Shown in pieces: positions 8,236 to 16,680 of a stretch of 39,219 bases of DNA. The stretch is taken from positions 1-39,219 of the forward strand of contig NZ_JAQLFL010000016.1 of assembly GCF_028206995.1 (NCBI RefSeq), given 5' to 3'. Source of the stretch: Collinsella aerofaciens (lineage in GTDB: Bacteria; Actinomycetota; Coriobacteriia; Coriobacteriales; Coriobacteriaceae). The position numbers and the translations under genes are program-made. The notes beneath the pieces were generated by a model, which was not told where the DNA came from, did no database searches, and saw only the letters and a list, made by a program, of their open reading frames with translations. The stretch's first letter is position 1. Each line of letters begins with the position of its first letter.

Positions 8236-9057
8236 ATGCCCTACCTGCTTTCTTGTGACATTCATACCCATACGATGTTCTCTGCGCATGCATATTCGAC
8301 CATTGAGGAGAATGTGTACTGGGCGGCAGAGCGTGGTCTGCAGGTGCTCGGATCTGCCGACCATTTGAGCTCTATGGTTACGGCTTGCCCCAATGACCTG
8401 CGCAGTTACCAGTTCTTTATCAACCAGGATATCTGGCCGCGCATTTGGAGCGGCGTGCTGGTGCTGCGTGGTGCCGAGGCCGATATCGTTTCGCTGGACG
8501 GAAGCCTGTTTGGCGAGGACACTCCTGTCACGCTCGATATTGCCGGCGATTCGTACAGCCGTCAGCATTCGCTGTTCGATTTGGTTACGCGTAATTTGGA
8601 TTATTTGGTTGCGAGCGTGCATAATCCGCAGATTGCTGAGGGCGCGACGCTGGCCCAGACGACCGAGATGTATATCAATGCCCTGGAGCACCCCAAGGTG
8701 TTCATGCTGGGTCACACGGGGCGTTCGGGCGTGCCGTTCGATATCGACGAGGTGCTGTTGGCAGCTAAGGCCAAGCACAAGATTATCGAGATCAACAACC
8801 ATAGTCTTGAACACGGTGTCGACACTGAGCATTGGGCCGTATGCCGCAAGATTGCCGAGCGCTGCGCCGAGCTGGGCGTGGGCATTGGCGTGTCGACCGA
8901 TGCCCACATTGGCATGGCCATTGGCAAGCTCGATCACGCGCGCAAGATGCTCGACGAGATTCACTTCCCACTGGATTTGATCGTGACGCGCGACCGCGAG
9001 ACGCTGCTGTGCGAGATGGCGGCAGCCGACGTGTGCGATCTGCGCAATGGGATGTAG
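8236..9057 (+). CDS. PHP-domain phosphatase/hydrolase (YcdX-like)
   Basis: A 273-residue PHP-fold metal-dependent phosphoesterase. The first metal motif is CDIHTHTMFS (D8, H10, H12), followed by GSADHLS, a GAEADI motif near 80, ASVHNPQ, MLGHTGRSG, INNHS and the final STDAHIG. This is the full set of His/Asp/Glu ligands expected for a trinuclear PHP site, and the order matches YcdX-type phosphatases rather than histidinol phosphatase or PolC. The natural substrate is unknown. AAGGAGATCTG lies directly before the ATG. It stands alone with its own promoter and terminator. Confidence 0.88.
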   Translation: MPYLLSCDIHTHTMFSAHAYSTIEENVYWAAERGLQVLGSADHLSSMVTACPNDLRSYQFFINQDIWPRIWSGVLVLRGAEADIVSLDGSLFGEDTPVTLDIAGDSYSRQHSLFDLVTRNLDYLVASVHNPQIAEGATLAQTTEMYINALEHPKVFMLGHTGRSGVPFDIDEVLLAAKAKHKIIEINNHSLEHGVDTEHWAVCRKIAERCAELGVGIGVSTDAHIGMAIGKLDHARKMLDEIHFPLDLIVTRDRETLLCEMAAADVCDLRNGM

Positions 9058-9077
9058 CGGAGTTTATAAACCAAGCG

Positions 9078-9111
9078 AAGGGGGCGGCCCAGGCGGGTCG
9101 CCCCCTTTCTT
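9078..9111. terminator. terminator between PHP gene and rlmD-like gene
   Basis: AAGGGGGCG pairs with CGCCCCCTT, followed by TCTT. It lies between convergent genes. Confidence 0.82.
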
Positions 9112-9135
9112 GTCCCAAAAATCTACTGAGGTTGG

Positions 9136-10584
9136 TTAGCGGCGTTCGAGGACCGCTACGGTTTCGGTGTGGTCGGTGTGAGGGAACATGTCGACTGGCG
9201 TGATCTTGAGCAGGCGATAGCCTCCGTCGAGGAGCTGGTGCAGGTCGCGCTCTTGGGTCACGGGGTTGCAGCTGATATAGGTGATGCGGCGCGGCTTAAG
9301 TGCGCAGGCAGCTTCGAGGAACTCGGGCGTGGAGCCGGCGCGCGGCGGGTCGATGGAAAGAACGTCGACGCGTTCGTTGTTGTCGGCGGCATCCAGGATG
9401 TAGTCGGTGGCGTCGTCGGCCATAAACCAAGCGCTGCGGGTGAGGCCGTTGAGCTCGGCATTGCGACGTGCGTCGGCAATGCCCGCCGGGTTGCGCTCAA
9501 CGCCGAGCAGCATAATGCCGATACCCTTGTTCTGGGCGGCTTTGGCTGTGCACAGGCCGATAGTTCCGCTACCGCAATAGGCATCCATGAGTACGTCGCC
9601 CTGCTGCAGGTCCATGCCGTCAATCGCGAGCTGATAGAGCAGCTCGGTCTGCTGCGGGTTGGTCTGGTAGAACGCGGTGGGGGAGATATCGAACTCGCAG
9701 CCGAGCAGCTGGTCGCGCATGCACTCGGCGCCATATACAATGCGGGTTTCCTCGCCGAGGATGGCGTTGCCGGGGCGTCCGTTGATGTTTTGGGCGACGG
9801 TGACGATGCGCGGATCGAGTGCGGCGACAGCCTCAAAGAACTCCTGCGCATGCGGCAAGTCGCGCTGAGCGGTCACGAGCGTGACCATGACCTGGTCGGT
9901 ACGCCAACCGCAGCGGACGACGGCATAGCGAAGCAAACCAAGATGCTTGTCCTCATTAAAGGCGGGAATATGCAGCCGCTCAGCTTCGCGTGCGATGCCG
10001 TTGAGAATCTGACGGGCGCCCGGTGCCTCGACGGGGCATTCGGGTACGGCAACGATCTTGTGCGTGCCGCGCTCAAAGAAACCGCAACGGACAGCGCCCT
10101 CCTTACCGGGAGCAAAGGGAGTGGCGGCCTTATGGCGAAAACCGCGCGGCGCAGGATATTTGCCCGGGTCGCCCAGGGTGACACCCATGCCACGAATAGG
10201 ATCTACAGCAATGCCCTCACGCTCACAAAGCGAAGCAAAAAGCTCCTCCATAGCAGCCTGCTTAGCTGCCAACTGCTTTTTATAAGGACGATTGAGCGCC
10301 GTGCATCCGCCACAAGCTCTCATGATGGAACAGGGAGACTTGGGATCCACAGCCTTACGCGCAGGCGAAACCGGATCTTTATGCGGACGCTTGGAGCGAG
10401 TCTGAGACGCTTTGTCTCCGCCTCGACGAGAGTCAGAACGCTTGGTCTTAGCCCTGCTCTTGGTCGATTTGCTTTTTGCAGCTTTAGGAGACTTGGATTT
10501 CGTAGAAGATTTCTCCTCCTTCGACCCCTCAACCGCCTCCACCAAAGCACGACGAGCCCTACGCTCCGCACGAGATTCTGCCAT
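9136..10584 (-). CDS. rlmD: 23S rRNA (uracil-C5)-methyltransferase, RlmD/RumA type
   Basis: SAM-dependent RNA m5U methyltransferase of 482 residues; rlmD is the best guess within the TrmA/RlmC/RlmD group. Residues 1-80 are a K/S/R-rich, probably disordered tail, and I see no TRAM domain. The iron-sulfur cysteines are C85, C91 and C94 (C-x5-C-x2-C) with a fourth in VPECPVE near 176, matching the RumA spacing. The SAM loop is DAYCGSGTIGL. DPPRAG and the catalytic-cysteine motif SCNPVTQERDL follow. I prefer the ATG at 10584 because GGAG lies six bases before it, while the in-frame GTG at 10596 overlaps that site. A -10 box lies at 10622-10627. Confidence 0.9.
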   Translation of the reverse strand: MAESRAERRARRALVEAVEGSKEEKSSTKSKSPKAAKSKSTKSRAKTKRSDSRRGGDKASQTRSKRPHKDPVSPARKAVDPKSPCSIMRACGGCTALNRPYKKQLAAKQAAMEELFASLCEREGIAVDPIRGMGVTLGDPGKYPAPRGFRHKAATPFAPGKEGAVRCGFFERGTHKIVAVPECPVEAPGARQILNGIAREAERLHIPAFNEDKHLGLLRYAVVRCGWRTDQVMVTLVTAQRDLPHAQEFFEAVAALDPRIVTVAQNINGRPGNAILGEETRIVYGAECMRDQLLGCEFDISPTAFYQTNPQQTELLYQLAIDGMDLQQGDVLMDAYCGSGTIGLCTAKAAQNKGIGIMLLGVERNPAGIADARRNAELNGLTRSAWFMADDATDYILDAADNNERVDVLSIDPPRAGSTPEFLEAACALKPRRITYISCNPVTQERDLHQLLDGGYRLLKITPVDMFPHTDHTETVAVLERR

Positions 10585-10621
10585 CAATAACTCCACTTAT
10601 TCATGAATTAAAGCTGCAAGT

Positions 10622-10627
10622 ATTGTA
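10622..10627 (-). promoter_or_regulatory. candidate -10 box of rlmD
   Basis: TACAAT on the minus strand, 38 bases before the chosen start. It also separates the gene from the palindromic element at 10692-10830, which lies further upstream in the 338-base divergent spacer. Confidence 0.45.
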
Positions 10628-10691
10628 CCGTGCCAAGCCAGCAGACGATATACAAGCGGTTTATTCGTGTCAGTGATAAGCCCAACGACGG

Positions 10692-10830
10692 TTGCCCGCC
10701 GCGTGAGGGGTGTGGGGGTTAAGTTTATCGCGAGTTCCGCACGAACAGGAGGCCACTTAATGTGGCCTCCGTCGTGAGCAGGACTGTAGAGCAGGAAACT
10801 TAACCCCCACACCCCTCACGCGGCGGGCAA
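10692..10830. repeat. 139-bp nested inverted repeat with 35-bp perfect arms (MITE-like)
   Basis: The arms at 10692-10726 and 10796-10830 are exact 35-base reverse complements (outer end TTGCCCGCCGCG, inner end GGTTAAGTTT). The interior holds a second hairpin, GGAGGCCAC-TTAAT-GTGGCCTCC (10748-10770). No coding sequence is inside. I see no target-site duplication. It fills most of the spacer between rlmD and the amino-acid importer. Confidence 0.9.
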
Positions 10831-10884
10831 ACTCGCCTTGTGCTCTATCACGCTAAAGTGTATGATTCTGAACGTTACACGACT

Positions 10885-10904
10885 CACTTTACTTAACTAA
10901 AGTG
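10885..10904 (+). promoter_or_regulatory. palindrome before the amino-acid importer (candidate operator)
   Basis: CACTTTA and TAAAGTG are perfect 7-base arms around CTTAAC, ending 18 bases before the start codon of the binding-protein gene. The core CTTTACTTA...TAAAG recurs upstream of ilvE at 33850-33865. Confidence 0.45.
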
Positions 10905-10922
10905 CCACCAAGGGGGAATACC

Positions 10923-11783
10923 ATGAATACCGATATGTCTCGTCGTCAGTTTGTTGGTCTAGCCGGTTCGCTCGCTACGGTTCTAGGTCTTGGCCTGGTA
11001 GGCTGCGGTGGTGGTGCCGGTAAGGGTTCCGCTGCCGGTTCTGCTGCAGCCAAGGATGTGAAGGGCGCTGCGGAGTCCAAGAAGCTCGTGGTGGGCTTTG
11101 ATAAGTCCTATCCTCCGTACGGCTTTGTGGGCGACGATGGCGAGTACACCGGCTTTGATCTCGATCTGGCCAAGGCTGTTGCCGATAAGCAGGGCTGGGA
11201 GGTCAAATACGAGGCCATCGACTGGGATGCCAAGGATACGCTGCTTAACTCGGGCGCCATCAACTGCATCTGGAATGGCTTTACCATGGAGGGCCGTGAG
11301 GACGACTACACGTTCTCCGAGCCGTACATGCTCAACGAGCAGGTGCTGGTGGTAAAGAAGGATGCAGGCATCAAGAGCTGGGACGATCTTGCCGGCAAGA
11401 CCGTGATTACCCAGACCGATTCCGCTGCGCAGGATGTGCTTGAGGGTGACCAGAAGGATCTGGCGGCGACGTTTGCCACGCTCGACACCATCGGTGAGTA
11501 CAACACGGCGTTTATGCAGCTCGAGAGCGGCGCGGTCGATGCCGTGGCTTGCGACCTTTCGATTGCCCAGTATCAGCTTGCCGCCAAGCCCGATGCTTAT
11601 ACGCAGCTTGATGAGCCGCTGTCCAGCGAGCACTACGCCGTCGGCTTTAAGAAGGGCGACACCAAGTCGGCCGACGCCGTGACCGAGTCGCTCAAGGCAC
11701 TCTACGATTACGGTACGGTTAAGGATCTCTGCGACAAGTATTCAAGCTATGGTCTATCTTTCGATAATTGGGTGCTCAAGTAA
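10923..11783 (+). CDS. amino-acid ABC transporter substrate-binding lipoprotein
   Basis: Family 3 solute-binding protein of 286 residues that captures a polar amino acid outside the membrane for import. The N-terminus has a twin-arginine signal (SRRQFVGLAG, R7-R8) leading to a lipobox LVGC, so C28 is the likely lipidated residue, giving a Tat-exported lipoprotein. A Gly/Ala/Ser linker follows, then the SBP fold starting KKLVVGFDKSYPPYGF, with GEYTGFDLDLAKAVA and FTMEGREDDYTFSEPYM. The start at 10923 follows AAGGGGGAATACC. The stop codon overlaps the permease ATG. Ligand specificity is not readable. Cystine, glutamine or arginine types are all possible. Confidence 0.93.
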   Translation: MNTDMSRRQFVGLAGSLATVLGLGLVGCGGGAGKGSAAGSAAAKDVKGAAESKKLVVGFDKSYPPYGFVGDDGEYTGFDLDLAKAVADKQGWEVKYEAIDWDAKDTLLNSGAINCIWNGFTMEGREDDYTFSEPYMLNEQVLVVKKDAGIKSWDDLAGKTVITQTDSAAQDVLEGDQKDLAATFATLDTIGEYNTAFMQLESGAVDAVACDLSIAQYQLAAKPDAYTQLDEPLSSEHYAVGFKKGDTKSADAVTESLKALYDYGTVKDLCDKYSSYGLSFDNWVLK

Positions 11784-12436
11784 TGTCTATTCAGGTCATG
11801 ATGCAGATGCTTGGCCAGGGATTCTTGGTCAGTTTGCAGTTGTTTGTGCTGACACTGCTGGGGTCGATTCCGCTGGGAATCCCCGTGGCGTTTATGCGCA
11901 TGAGCAAAATCGCGCCGCTTCGCTGGATTGCGCGCATCTACATTTCGGTCATGCGCGGTACGCCGCTCATGCTGCAGATGTTTGCCATCTACTTTGCCCC
12001 GTACTACGTGTTTGGCATTTCGCTCACGCCCGATTCCAAGTGGACGGCGTGCGTCGTGGCGTTCATCATCAACTACGCCGGTTACTTTGCCGAGATCTAT
12101 CGCTCGGGCTTGCAGTCCATTCCGCGCGGTCAATACGAGGCTGCCGAGGTGCTGGGCTATTCGCGCGTGCAGACGTTTCTGTATATCGTGATGCCGCAGG
12201 TCGCCAAGCGTATTCTGCCGGCGATGGGCAACGAGATCATCACGCTGGTCAAGGACACGTCGCTGGCGTTTGCCATTGGCGTGGGTGAGATGTTCTCGAC
12301 GGCCAAGGCGCTGGTCGCCTCGCAGGTGAGCATGGTGCCGTTTGCGATCGCGGCGCTGATTTACTGGGTCTTTAATTTCGTCGTCGAGATGCTGCTGGGC
12401 GCCGCCGAGAAAAAATTGGATTACTACCATGATTAA
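11783..12436 (+). CDS. amino-acid ABC transporter permease (HisM/GlnP family)
   Basis: Inner-membrane subunit of 217 residues with about five hydrophobic helices. It carries the family's EAA loop: YEAAEVLGYSRVQTFLYIVMP, which docks the ATPase. SVMRGTPLMLQ near residue 60 is the other hallmark of polar amino-acid permeases. The chosen ATG overlaps the previous stop (TAATG). An in-frame TTG at 11768 is possible but less likely. It overlaps the ATPase gene by eight bases, so the three genes form one coupled operon. Confidence 0.93.
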   Translation: MSIQVMMQMLGQGFLVSLQLFVLTLLGSIPLGIPVAFMRMSKIAPLRWIARIYISVMRGTPLMLQMFAIYFAPYYVFGISLTPDSKWTACVVAFIINYAGYFAEIYRSGLQSIPRGQYEAAEVLGYSRVQTFLYIVMPQVAKRILPAMGNEIITLVKDTSLAFAIGVGEMFSTAKALVASQVSMVPFAIAALIYWVFNFVVEMLLGAAEKKLDYYHD

Positions 12437-13193
12437 TTCGGTAATGAATATATCGAACGCGCGTAAGGCGTTTGGCGGCAATGAGGTGCTCAAGGATATC
12501 TCGCTTGAGGTGAAGCGTGGCGAGGTCGTGGCGATTATCGGGCCTTCGGGTGGCGGCAAGTCCACGCTGCTGCGGTGTGCCACGCTGCTCGAGACACTCG
12601 ACGGAGGCTCGCTCTCGTTTGGCGACCTTGCCGTTGCGACGGATGCGGGTTCGGGCGCGGTCTATGCGAAGGGCGATGTGCCCAAGCAGGCGCGCTCGCG
12701 ATTCGGCCTGGTGTTCCAAAATTACAACCTGTTCCCGCACTATACGGTGATGAAAAACATCACCGATGCGCCGATTCGCGTGCTTAAGCGTCCGCGCGAG
12801 CAGGCGGAAGCCCGCGCTCACGAGCTGATTGCACAAATGGGGCTGACGGGCAACGAGAACAAGGTGCCGTGTGAGCTTTCGGGCGGTCAGCAACAGCGTG
12901 TGAGTATCGCCCGCGCCCTGGCGCTCGATCCGGAAATCTTATTCTTTGACGAGCCGACCTCGGCGCTCGATCCCGAGCTAACGGCCGAGGTGCTGCGTGT
13001 CATTAAAGACCTGGCGGCGCAGAATATGACGATGGTGATCGTGACCCATGCGATGCAGTTTGCGCGCGATGTTGCCGATCGCGTGGTCTTTATGGACGGA
13101 GGCCGCATTGTCGAGGAGGGCCCGGCCGAGCAGGTTATCGATCATCCGCGTGAGCAACGTACCCGTGAGTTCTTGAGTCGTATCGAGGGCTAA
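12429..13193 (+). CDS. amino-acid ABC transporter ATP-binding protein (GlnQ-like)
   Basis: Cytoplasmic ATPase of 254 residues that powers the importer. Walker A is GPSGGGKST (38-46), Q-loop Q97 is in VFQNYNLFPH, the signature is LSGGQQQR (150-157), Walker B is LFFDEPTSALD with E175, and the switch histidine is in VTHAM. VFQNYNLFPHYTV is typical of polar amino-acid transporters. An extra 20-residue stretch (SFGDLAVATDAGSGAVYAKG, about 63-82) lies between Walker A and the Q-loop. The ATG lies inside the permease end. A terminator follows. Confidence 0.95.
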   Translation: MINSVMNISNARKAFGGNEVLKDISLEVKRGEVVAIIGPSGGGKSTLLRCATLLETLDGGSLSFGDLAVATDAGSGAVYAKGDVPKQARSRFGLVFQNYNLFPHYTVMKNITDAPIRVLKRPREQAEARAHELIAQMGLTGNENKVPCELSGGQQQRVSIARALALDPEILFFDEPTSALDPELTAEVLRVIKDLAAQNMTMVIVTHAMQFARDVADRVVFMDGGRIVEEGPAEQVIDHPREQRTREFLSRIEG

Positions 13194-13216
13194 GCTCAGC
13201 TATGTATTGAGAAGAC

Positions 13217-13254
13217 GCCGCCGCGGGTCTTATGGACTGCGGCGGCTTTTATTT
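13217..13254 (+). terminator. terminator of the amino-acid importer operon
   Basis: The stem GCCGCCGC / GCGGCGGC is followed by TTTTATTTG. Confidence 0.88.
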
Positions 13255-13490
13255 GTATCGATGGGGTTTAATAATCGCCTGGCATACTTGCTCTGTCCTC
13301 TCGCCGCCTGTATTCATACGTGCGCCGAAAGGTATGCATGGACAGCCGCCCGTGAGGGTAGGGTGGTGGCATAGGACATTTGGAGGGTGAGTCGGCTCGG
13401 CTGCCGACCATGCTGCTCCCGGGATGGCACCGACCGCGAACTCTCCCCGTTGGCGTCGCGCATTGCGCGCGGCCCTGCAAGGAGGTCATC

Positions 13491-15566
13491 ATGGGTGCTC
13501 CCAAGACCGGTAACGTAAGGAACGTGGTGCTCGTAGGCCAAGGCGGGGTGGGCAAGACTTCACTCGCCGAGGCCATGCTCCACCTTTCCGGCAAGACCGC
13601 CCGCCTGGGCGGCCACGACGGCACCAAGCCCACGCTCGACTATGACCCCGAAGAGGTCAAGCGTGCATTTTCCATCTCGACGACCATCGCGCCGATCGAC
13701 TGGAAGGGCGCGCGCATCAATGTTCTCGATGCCCCGTGCTACCCCGATTTTATCGGCGACGCCTTTGCCGCGATGAGCGTCTGCGAGACGGCTCTGTTTG
13801 TGGTCGACGCCGAGGCCGGCCCGCAGCCTACGACGGTTAAGCTCTGGTATGCCGCCGAGGACCTGCGACTGGCGCGTGCGGTGTTCGTAAACCGCCTGTC
13901 GCGCTCCGAGGCCAGCTTTGCGACCACGATGGACCTGCTGCAAGAGCGCTTTGGCACGCGCCTGGGCGCCGTGACCCTTCCCTGGGGCGAGGGCGAGGAC
14001 TTTGACGGCATCATCGACCTGGTGCGCATGAAGGCGCGCCATTGCAACGGCACCGAAGCCGTTGAGTCGGAGATTCCCGAGGAGTATCGTGCCCAGGCCG
14101 AGGAAGCCCATGACCATCTGTGCGAGCTGGTGGCCGAGGCTGACGATGAACTGATGATGAAGTACTTGGAAGGCGAGGAGACGCTGACGCAGGAGGAGCT
14201 TGAAGGCCTGCTGTCGAAGGCGATCGCCGAGCGCATCTTTGTGCCGGTCTTTGCGGGCGATTGCATTAAGGAGCAGGGCGTCAACTCGCTGATGGACGAC
14301 ATCGCCACATACTTCCCGGCGCCGACCGACTACGGCGAGATGCCGCTTATCGACGGCGATTCGCTCAAGATTTCAAGCGACGATGACCGTCCGGTGGCGT
14401 TTGTGTTTAAGACGCTGGCCGATCCGCAGCAGGGCCGCATCAGCTTTATCAAGGTGCTGACGGGCACGCTTGAGCCGGGCCTTGAGCTGATCAACGCGCG
14501 TACCCGCAAGAGCGATCGTCTGGCTCACCTGTATGTGATGTGCGGCCGCGACATGACCGAGGTCGGTCACGCCTATGCCGGTGACATCATCGTGGCGCCC
14601 AAGCTGGCTGCCGAGACGGGCGATACGCTCTCCATTACCGGTAAGGTCGAGGCTGCGGCGTTTAAGTTCCCCAACTCTCAGTACCGCATCGCCATCGAGG
14701 CCGAGAATCGCGGGGACGAAGAGAAGCTCTACACGTTTATCGAGAAGGCCTGCAAGGCCGATCCGACCATGAGCATCGACCGCGACGAGGAGACTGGTCA
14801 GACCATTATCTCCGCCGTTGGTGAGGCGCAGGTTTCGGTGTTGCTCAACCGTTTGGAGGATCGCACCAAGGTCGTGGCAAAAAGCGTGCCGATCCGCATT
14901 CCGTATCGCGAGACCATTCGCCGTACGGCAAGCGCGCAGGGCCGCCACAAGAAACAGACTGGCGGTGCCGGTCAGTATGGCGACTGCTGGCTGCGCGTTG
15001 AGCCGCTCATTGGACCCGACGGCACGAGCGACGGCTACGAGTTTGTGGATGAGGTTGTGGGCGGTCGCATTCCGCGCTCGCTGATCCCCGCCGTGGACAA
15101 GGGCGTCCAGGAGACCATGAAGGACGGCATCATTGCCGGCTATCCGCTCACGGGCATTCGCGTGGCTGTGTACGACGGCTCGTATCACAGCGTCGACTCC
15201 AACGAGATGGCGTTCCGCGCGGCGGCTCGCATCGGCCTGCGCAAGGCGTGCGCCGATGCCGACCCGGTGGTGCTGGAGCCCATCGAGGAAATCACGGTGA
15301 CTATTCCCGAAAGCTACGCCGGCGCTGTGATGGGCGACATCTCGGCATCGCGCGGTCGCGTGACGGGCATGGAGACCGATGAGCGCGGTGACACCGTGGT
15401 TATCGCACAGGCGCCGCTGGCCGAGCTGACGGATTACTCGACGCGCCTGCGCTCTATCACGCGCGGCACGGGCGACTTTACCATGAAGCCCGCCGGCTAC
15501 GAGCAGGTGCCTTATGACGTTCAGGCCAAGCTGGTCGAGCGCTATGAGGAGGGCCGCGCCAAGTAA
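13491..15566 (+). CDS. elongation factor G-like GTPase paralogue
   Basis: A 691-residue translational-GTPase relative (FusA2-like), not the canonical EF-G. The five-domain layout is intact, with the domain IV signature QTGGAGQYGDCW and a closing EF-G C domain. The G motifs deviate. G1 is GQGGVGKT (16-23) instead of AHIDAGKT. The switch I end is RAFSIST instead of RGITI. G3 is DAPCYPDF instead of DTPGHVDF. G4 is NRLSR instead of NKMDR, so the guanine-reading aspartate is absent. Such paralogues occur in actinobacteria and Firmicutes with poorly known roles in ribosome function. The start follows CAAGGAGGTCATC; a 37-codon in-frame extension upstream is rejected. It is monocistronic. Confidence 0.93.
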   Translation: MGAPKTGNVRNVVLVGQGGVGKTSLAEAMLHLSGKTARLGGHDGTKPTLDYDPEEVKRAFSISTTIAPIDWKGARINVLDAPCYPDFIGDAFAAMSVCETALFVVDAEAGPQPTTVKLWYAAEDLRLARAVFVNRLSRSEASFATTMDLLQERFGTRLGAVTLPWGEGEDFDGIIDLVRMKARHCNGTEAVESEIPEEYRAQAEEAHDHLCELVAEADDELMMKYLEGEETLTQEELEGLLSKAIAERIFVPVFAGDCIKEQGVNSLMDDIATYFPAPTDYGEMPLIDGDSLKISSDDDRPVAFVFKTLADPQQGRISFIKVLTGTLEPGLELINARTRKSDRLAHLYVMCGRDMTEVGHAYAGDIIVAPKLAAETGDTLSITGKVEAAAFKFPNSQYRIAIEAENRGDEEKLYTFIEKACKADPTMSIDRDEETGQTIISAVGEAQVSVLLNRLEDRTKVVAKSVPIRIPYRETIRRTASAQGRHKKQTGGAGQYGDCWLRVEPLIGPDGTSDGYEFVDEVVGGRIPRSLIPAVDKGVQETMKDGIIAGYPLTGIRVAVYDGSYHSVDSNEMAFRAAARIGLRKACADADPVVLEPIEEITVTIPESYAGAVMGDISASRGRVTGMETDERGDTVVIAQAPLAELTDYSTRLRSITRGTGDFTMKPAGYEQVPYDVQAKLVERYEEGRAK

Positions 15567-15602
15567 CGTGTGGTTTTGCCTGCAATGTAGGTGCTGACGA
15601 AA

Positions 15603-15636
15603 AGGCCGTCCTGGGTAACTGGGGCGGCCTAATTTG
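15603..15636 (+). terminator. candidate terminator of the EF-G-like gene
   Basis: AGGCCGTCC pairs with GGGCGGCCT (one G-U pair), followed by AATTT. The T tract is weak. Confidence 0.6.
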
Positions 15637-15665
15637 ATCCCCTGGGGACGGAGGGAAACGGATCA
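15635..15665. repeat. small hairpin repeat with GGGGACGG loop
   Basis: TGATCC (15635-15640) and GGATCA (15660-15665) bracket CCTGGGGACGGAGGGAAAC. The arms-around-GGGACRG layout matches the other small repeats in the window, suggesting the same class of element. Confidence 0.6.
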
Positions 15666-15696
15666 TGTTTTTGGGTTACGGGCGGCGCGGTCGGCA

Positions 15697-16680
15697 CTAG
15701 TCTCCGGATGCCTGGTTGCGGCCGGTGGCGTAGTCGATCTGCACGTGCGGCTGCAGGTTGTAGCAGTACACGTGGAAGCACAGGGTCTTGCCGTGGTCCT
15801 CGATCGATTGTGCCTCCAGGCGAACGCCGCGACAGACGAGTTCCTCTTCGTTGTACATGGGCGTGACGCGGTAGAGCACATGGTTGCCCGTATCGCGAAT
15901 ATAGTTGAGAATCTGCTCTTCAAACGGTAGCATGCCCGTCTCGTTGAGATAGCGCGTGCCGGTGAGGAGATTTTTGCGGTTGGCGTTTTCGCCGCAGAGC
16001 GACCAGGCGATGAGGTGGCAGCGGTTGTAGAGGCTCTGGCCTGGAATAAAGTCGTAGCGCTGCTGGTGCCAACCGGCAGGATGGATACGCGAGATATCGC
16101 CGCGCTTTCCCTGTCCGAGCGACTCGGGGCCTACGCAGGCGAGCGCCTTGCGAGTGCGGCCCAGGCTGTCGAGCTTGGAGAATTTCTTAAAGCAGCCCTC
16201 TTCGGTGGCACGCTCATACTCGTCGAGCGTGAACGACGGCATGCCCAACGAGTGCGTGCTGTCGGCGCGAAGGGCAACGTAGGGGTTGCCGGCGTAGTCG
16301 GGAATGCTGCTGAGATAAACACCGCGGGCGCGGTTGAGGTCGGGGTTTTCGACCTCGTCGATGGGGGTGGCGGCGCTGTCCGCGGAAGCGCCGTCGCCGG
16401 TGTCGGTTGCGGCGGAATCGGAGCCATCGCCAGGGTCCTGGCCGTTTTGAGGGTCCGAGGAGCTCGCCGTTCCCGATTCGAGCCGAGCGACCAGGTCCGC
16501 CTCGTCGTCGGTGCGGCTGGGACTTTCGTTTTGTTTCTCGGCCAGAGCTACCGCCTGCTCATCGCTTTGCGGCGACAGCAACTTGGGCGCTCCGTCGAGC
16601 GATCCCGTAAACAGCGCAAACCCGAGCACCACGGCGGTGCCGATGGAAAGTACTTGCTTGTAGGCGGGCTTGCGCGACAT
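15697..16680 (-). CDS. secreted DNA/RNA non-specific endonuclease (EndA-like)
   Basis: A 327-residue exported nuclease. Residues 1-30 are a signal or membrane anchor (basic start, then VLSIGTAVVLGFALFTGSL). About 30-115 is a low-complexity Ser/Asp/Ala/Glu linker. The catalytic region (about 175-310) carries YDFIPGQSLYNRCHLIAW with the metal/general-base histidine in the NRCH form of the DRGH motif. GENANRKNLLTGTRYLN and GMLPFE follow, as in the Endonuclea_NS_2 group that includes streptococcal DNA-entry nuclease. The likely role is degradation of extracellular nucleic acid or DNA processing at the surface. AGGAGCCTCA precedes the ATG. It lies 380 bases downstream of larE on the same strand. 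Confidence 0.88.
   Translation of the reverse strand: MSRKPAYKQVLSIGTAVVLGFALFTGSLDGAPKLLSPQSDEQAVALAEKQNESPSRTDDEADLVARLESGTASSSDPQNGQDPGDGSDSAATDTGDGASADSAATPIDEVENPDLNRARGVYLSSIPDYAGNPYVALRADSTHSLGMPSFTLDEYERATEEGCFKKFSKLDSLGRTRKALACVGPESLGQGKRGDISRIHPAGWHQQRYDFIPGQSLYNRCHLIAWSLCGENANRKNLLTGTRYLNETGMLPFEEQILNYIRDTGNHVLYRVTPMYNEEELVCRGVRLEAQSIEDHGKTLCFHVYCYNLQPHVQIDYATGRNQASGD

Noticed and set aside
9169..10590. 473-codon plus frame opposite rlmD
   Set aside because: Antisense shadow. The minus strand carries all catalytic motifs of the methyltransferase.
13380..13490. 37-codon extension of the EF-G-like protein
   Set aside because: The strong AAGGAGGTCATC site lies directly before the ATG at 13491, and the extension (Pro/Arg/Cys-rich) is not family-like.
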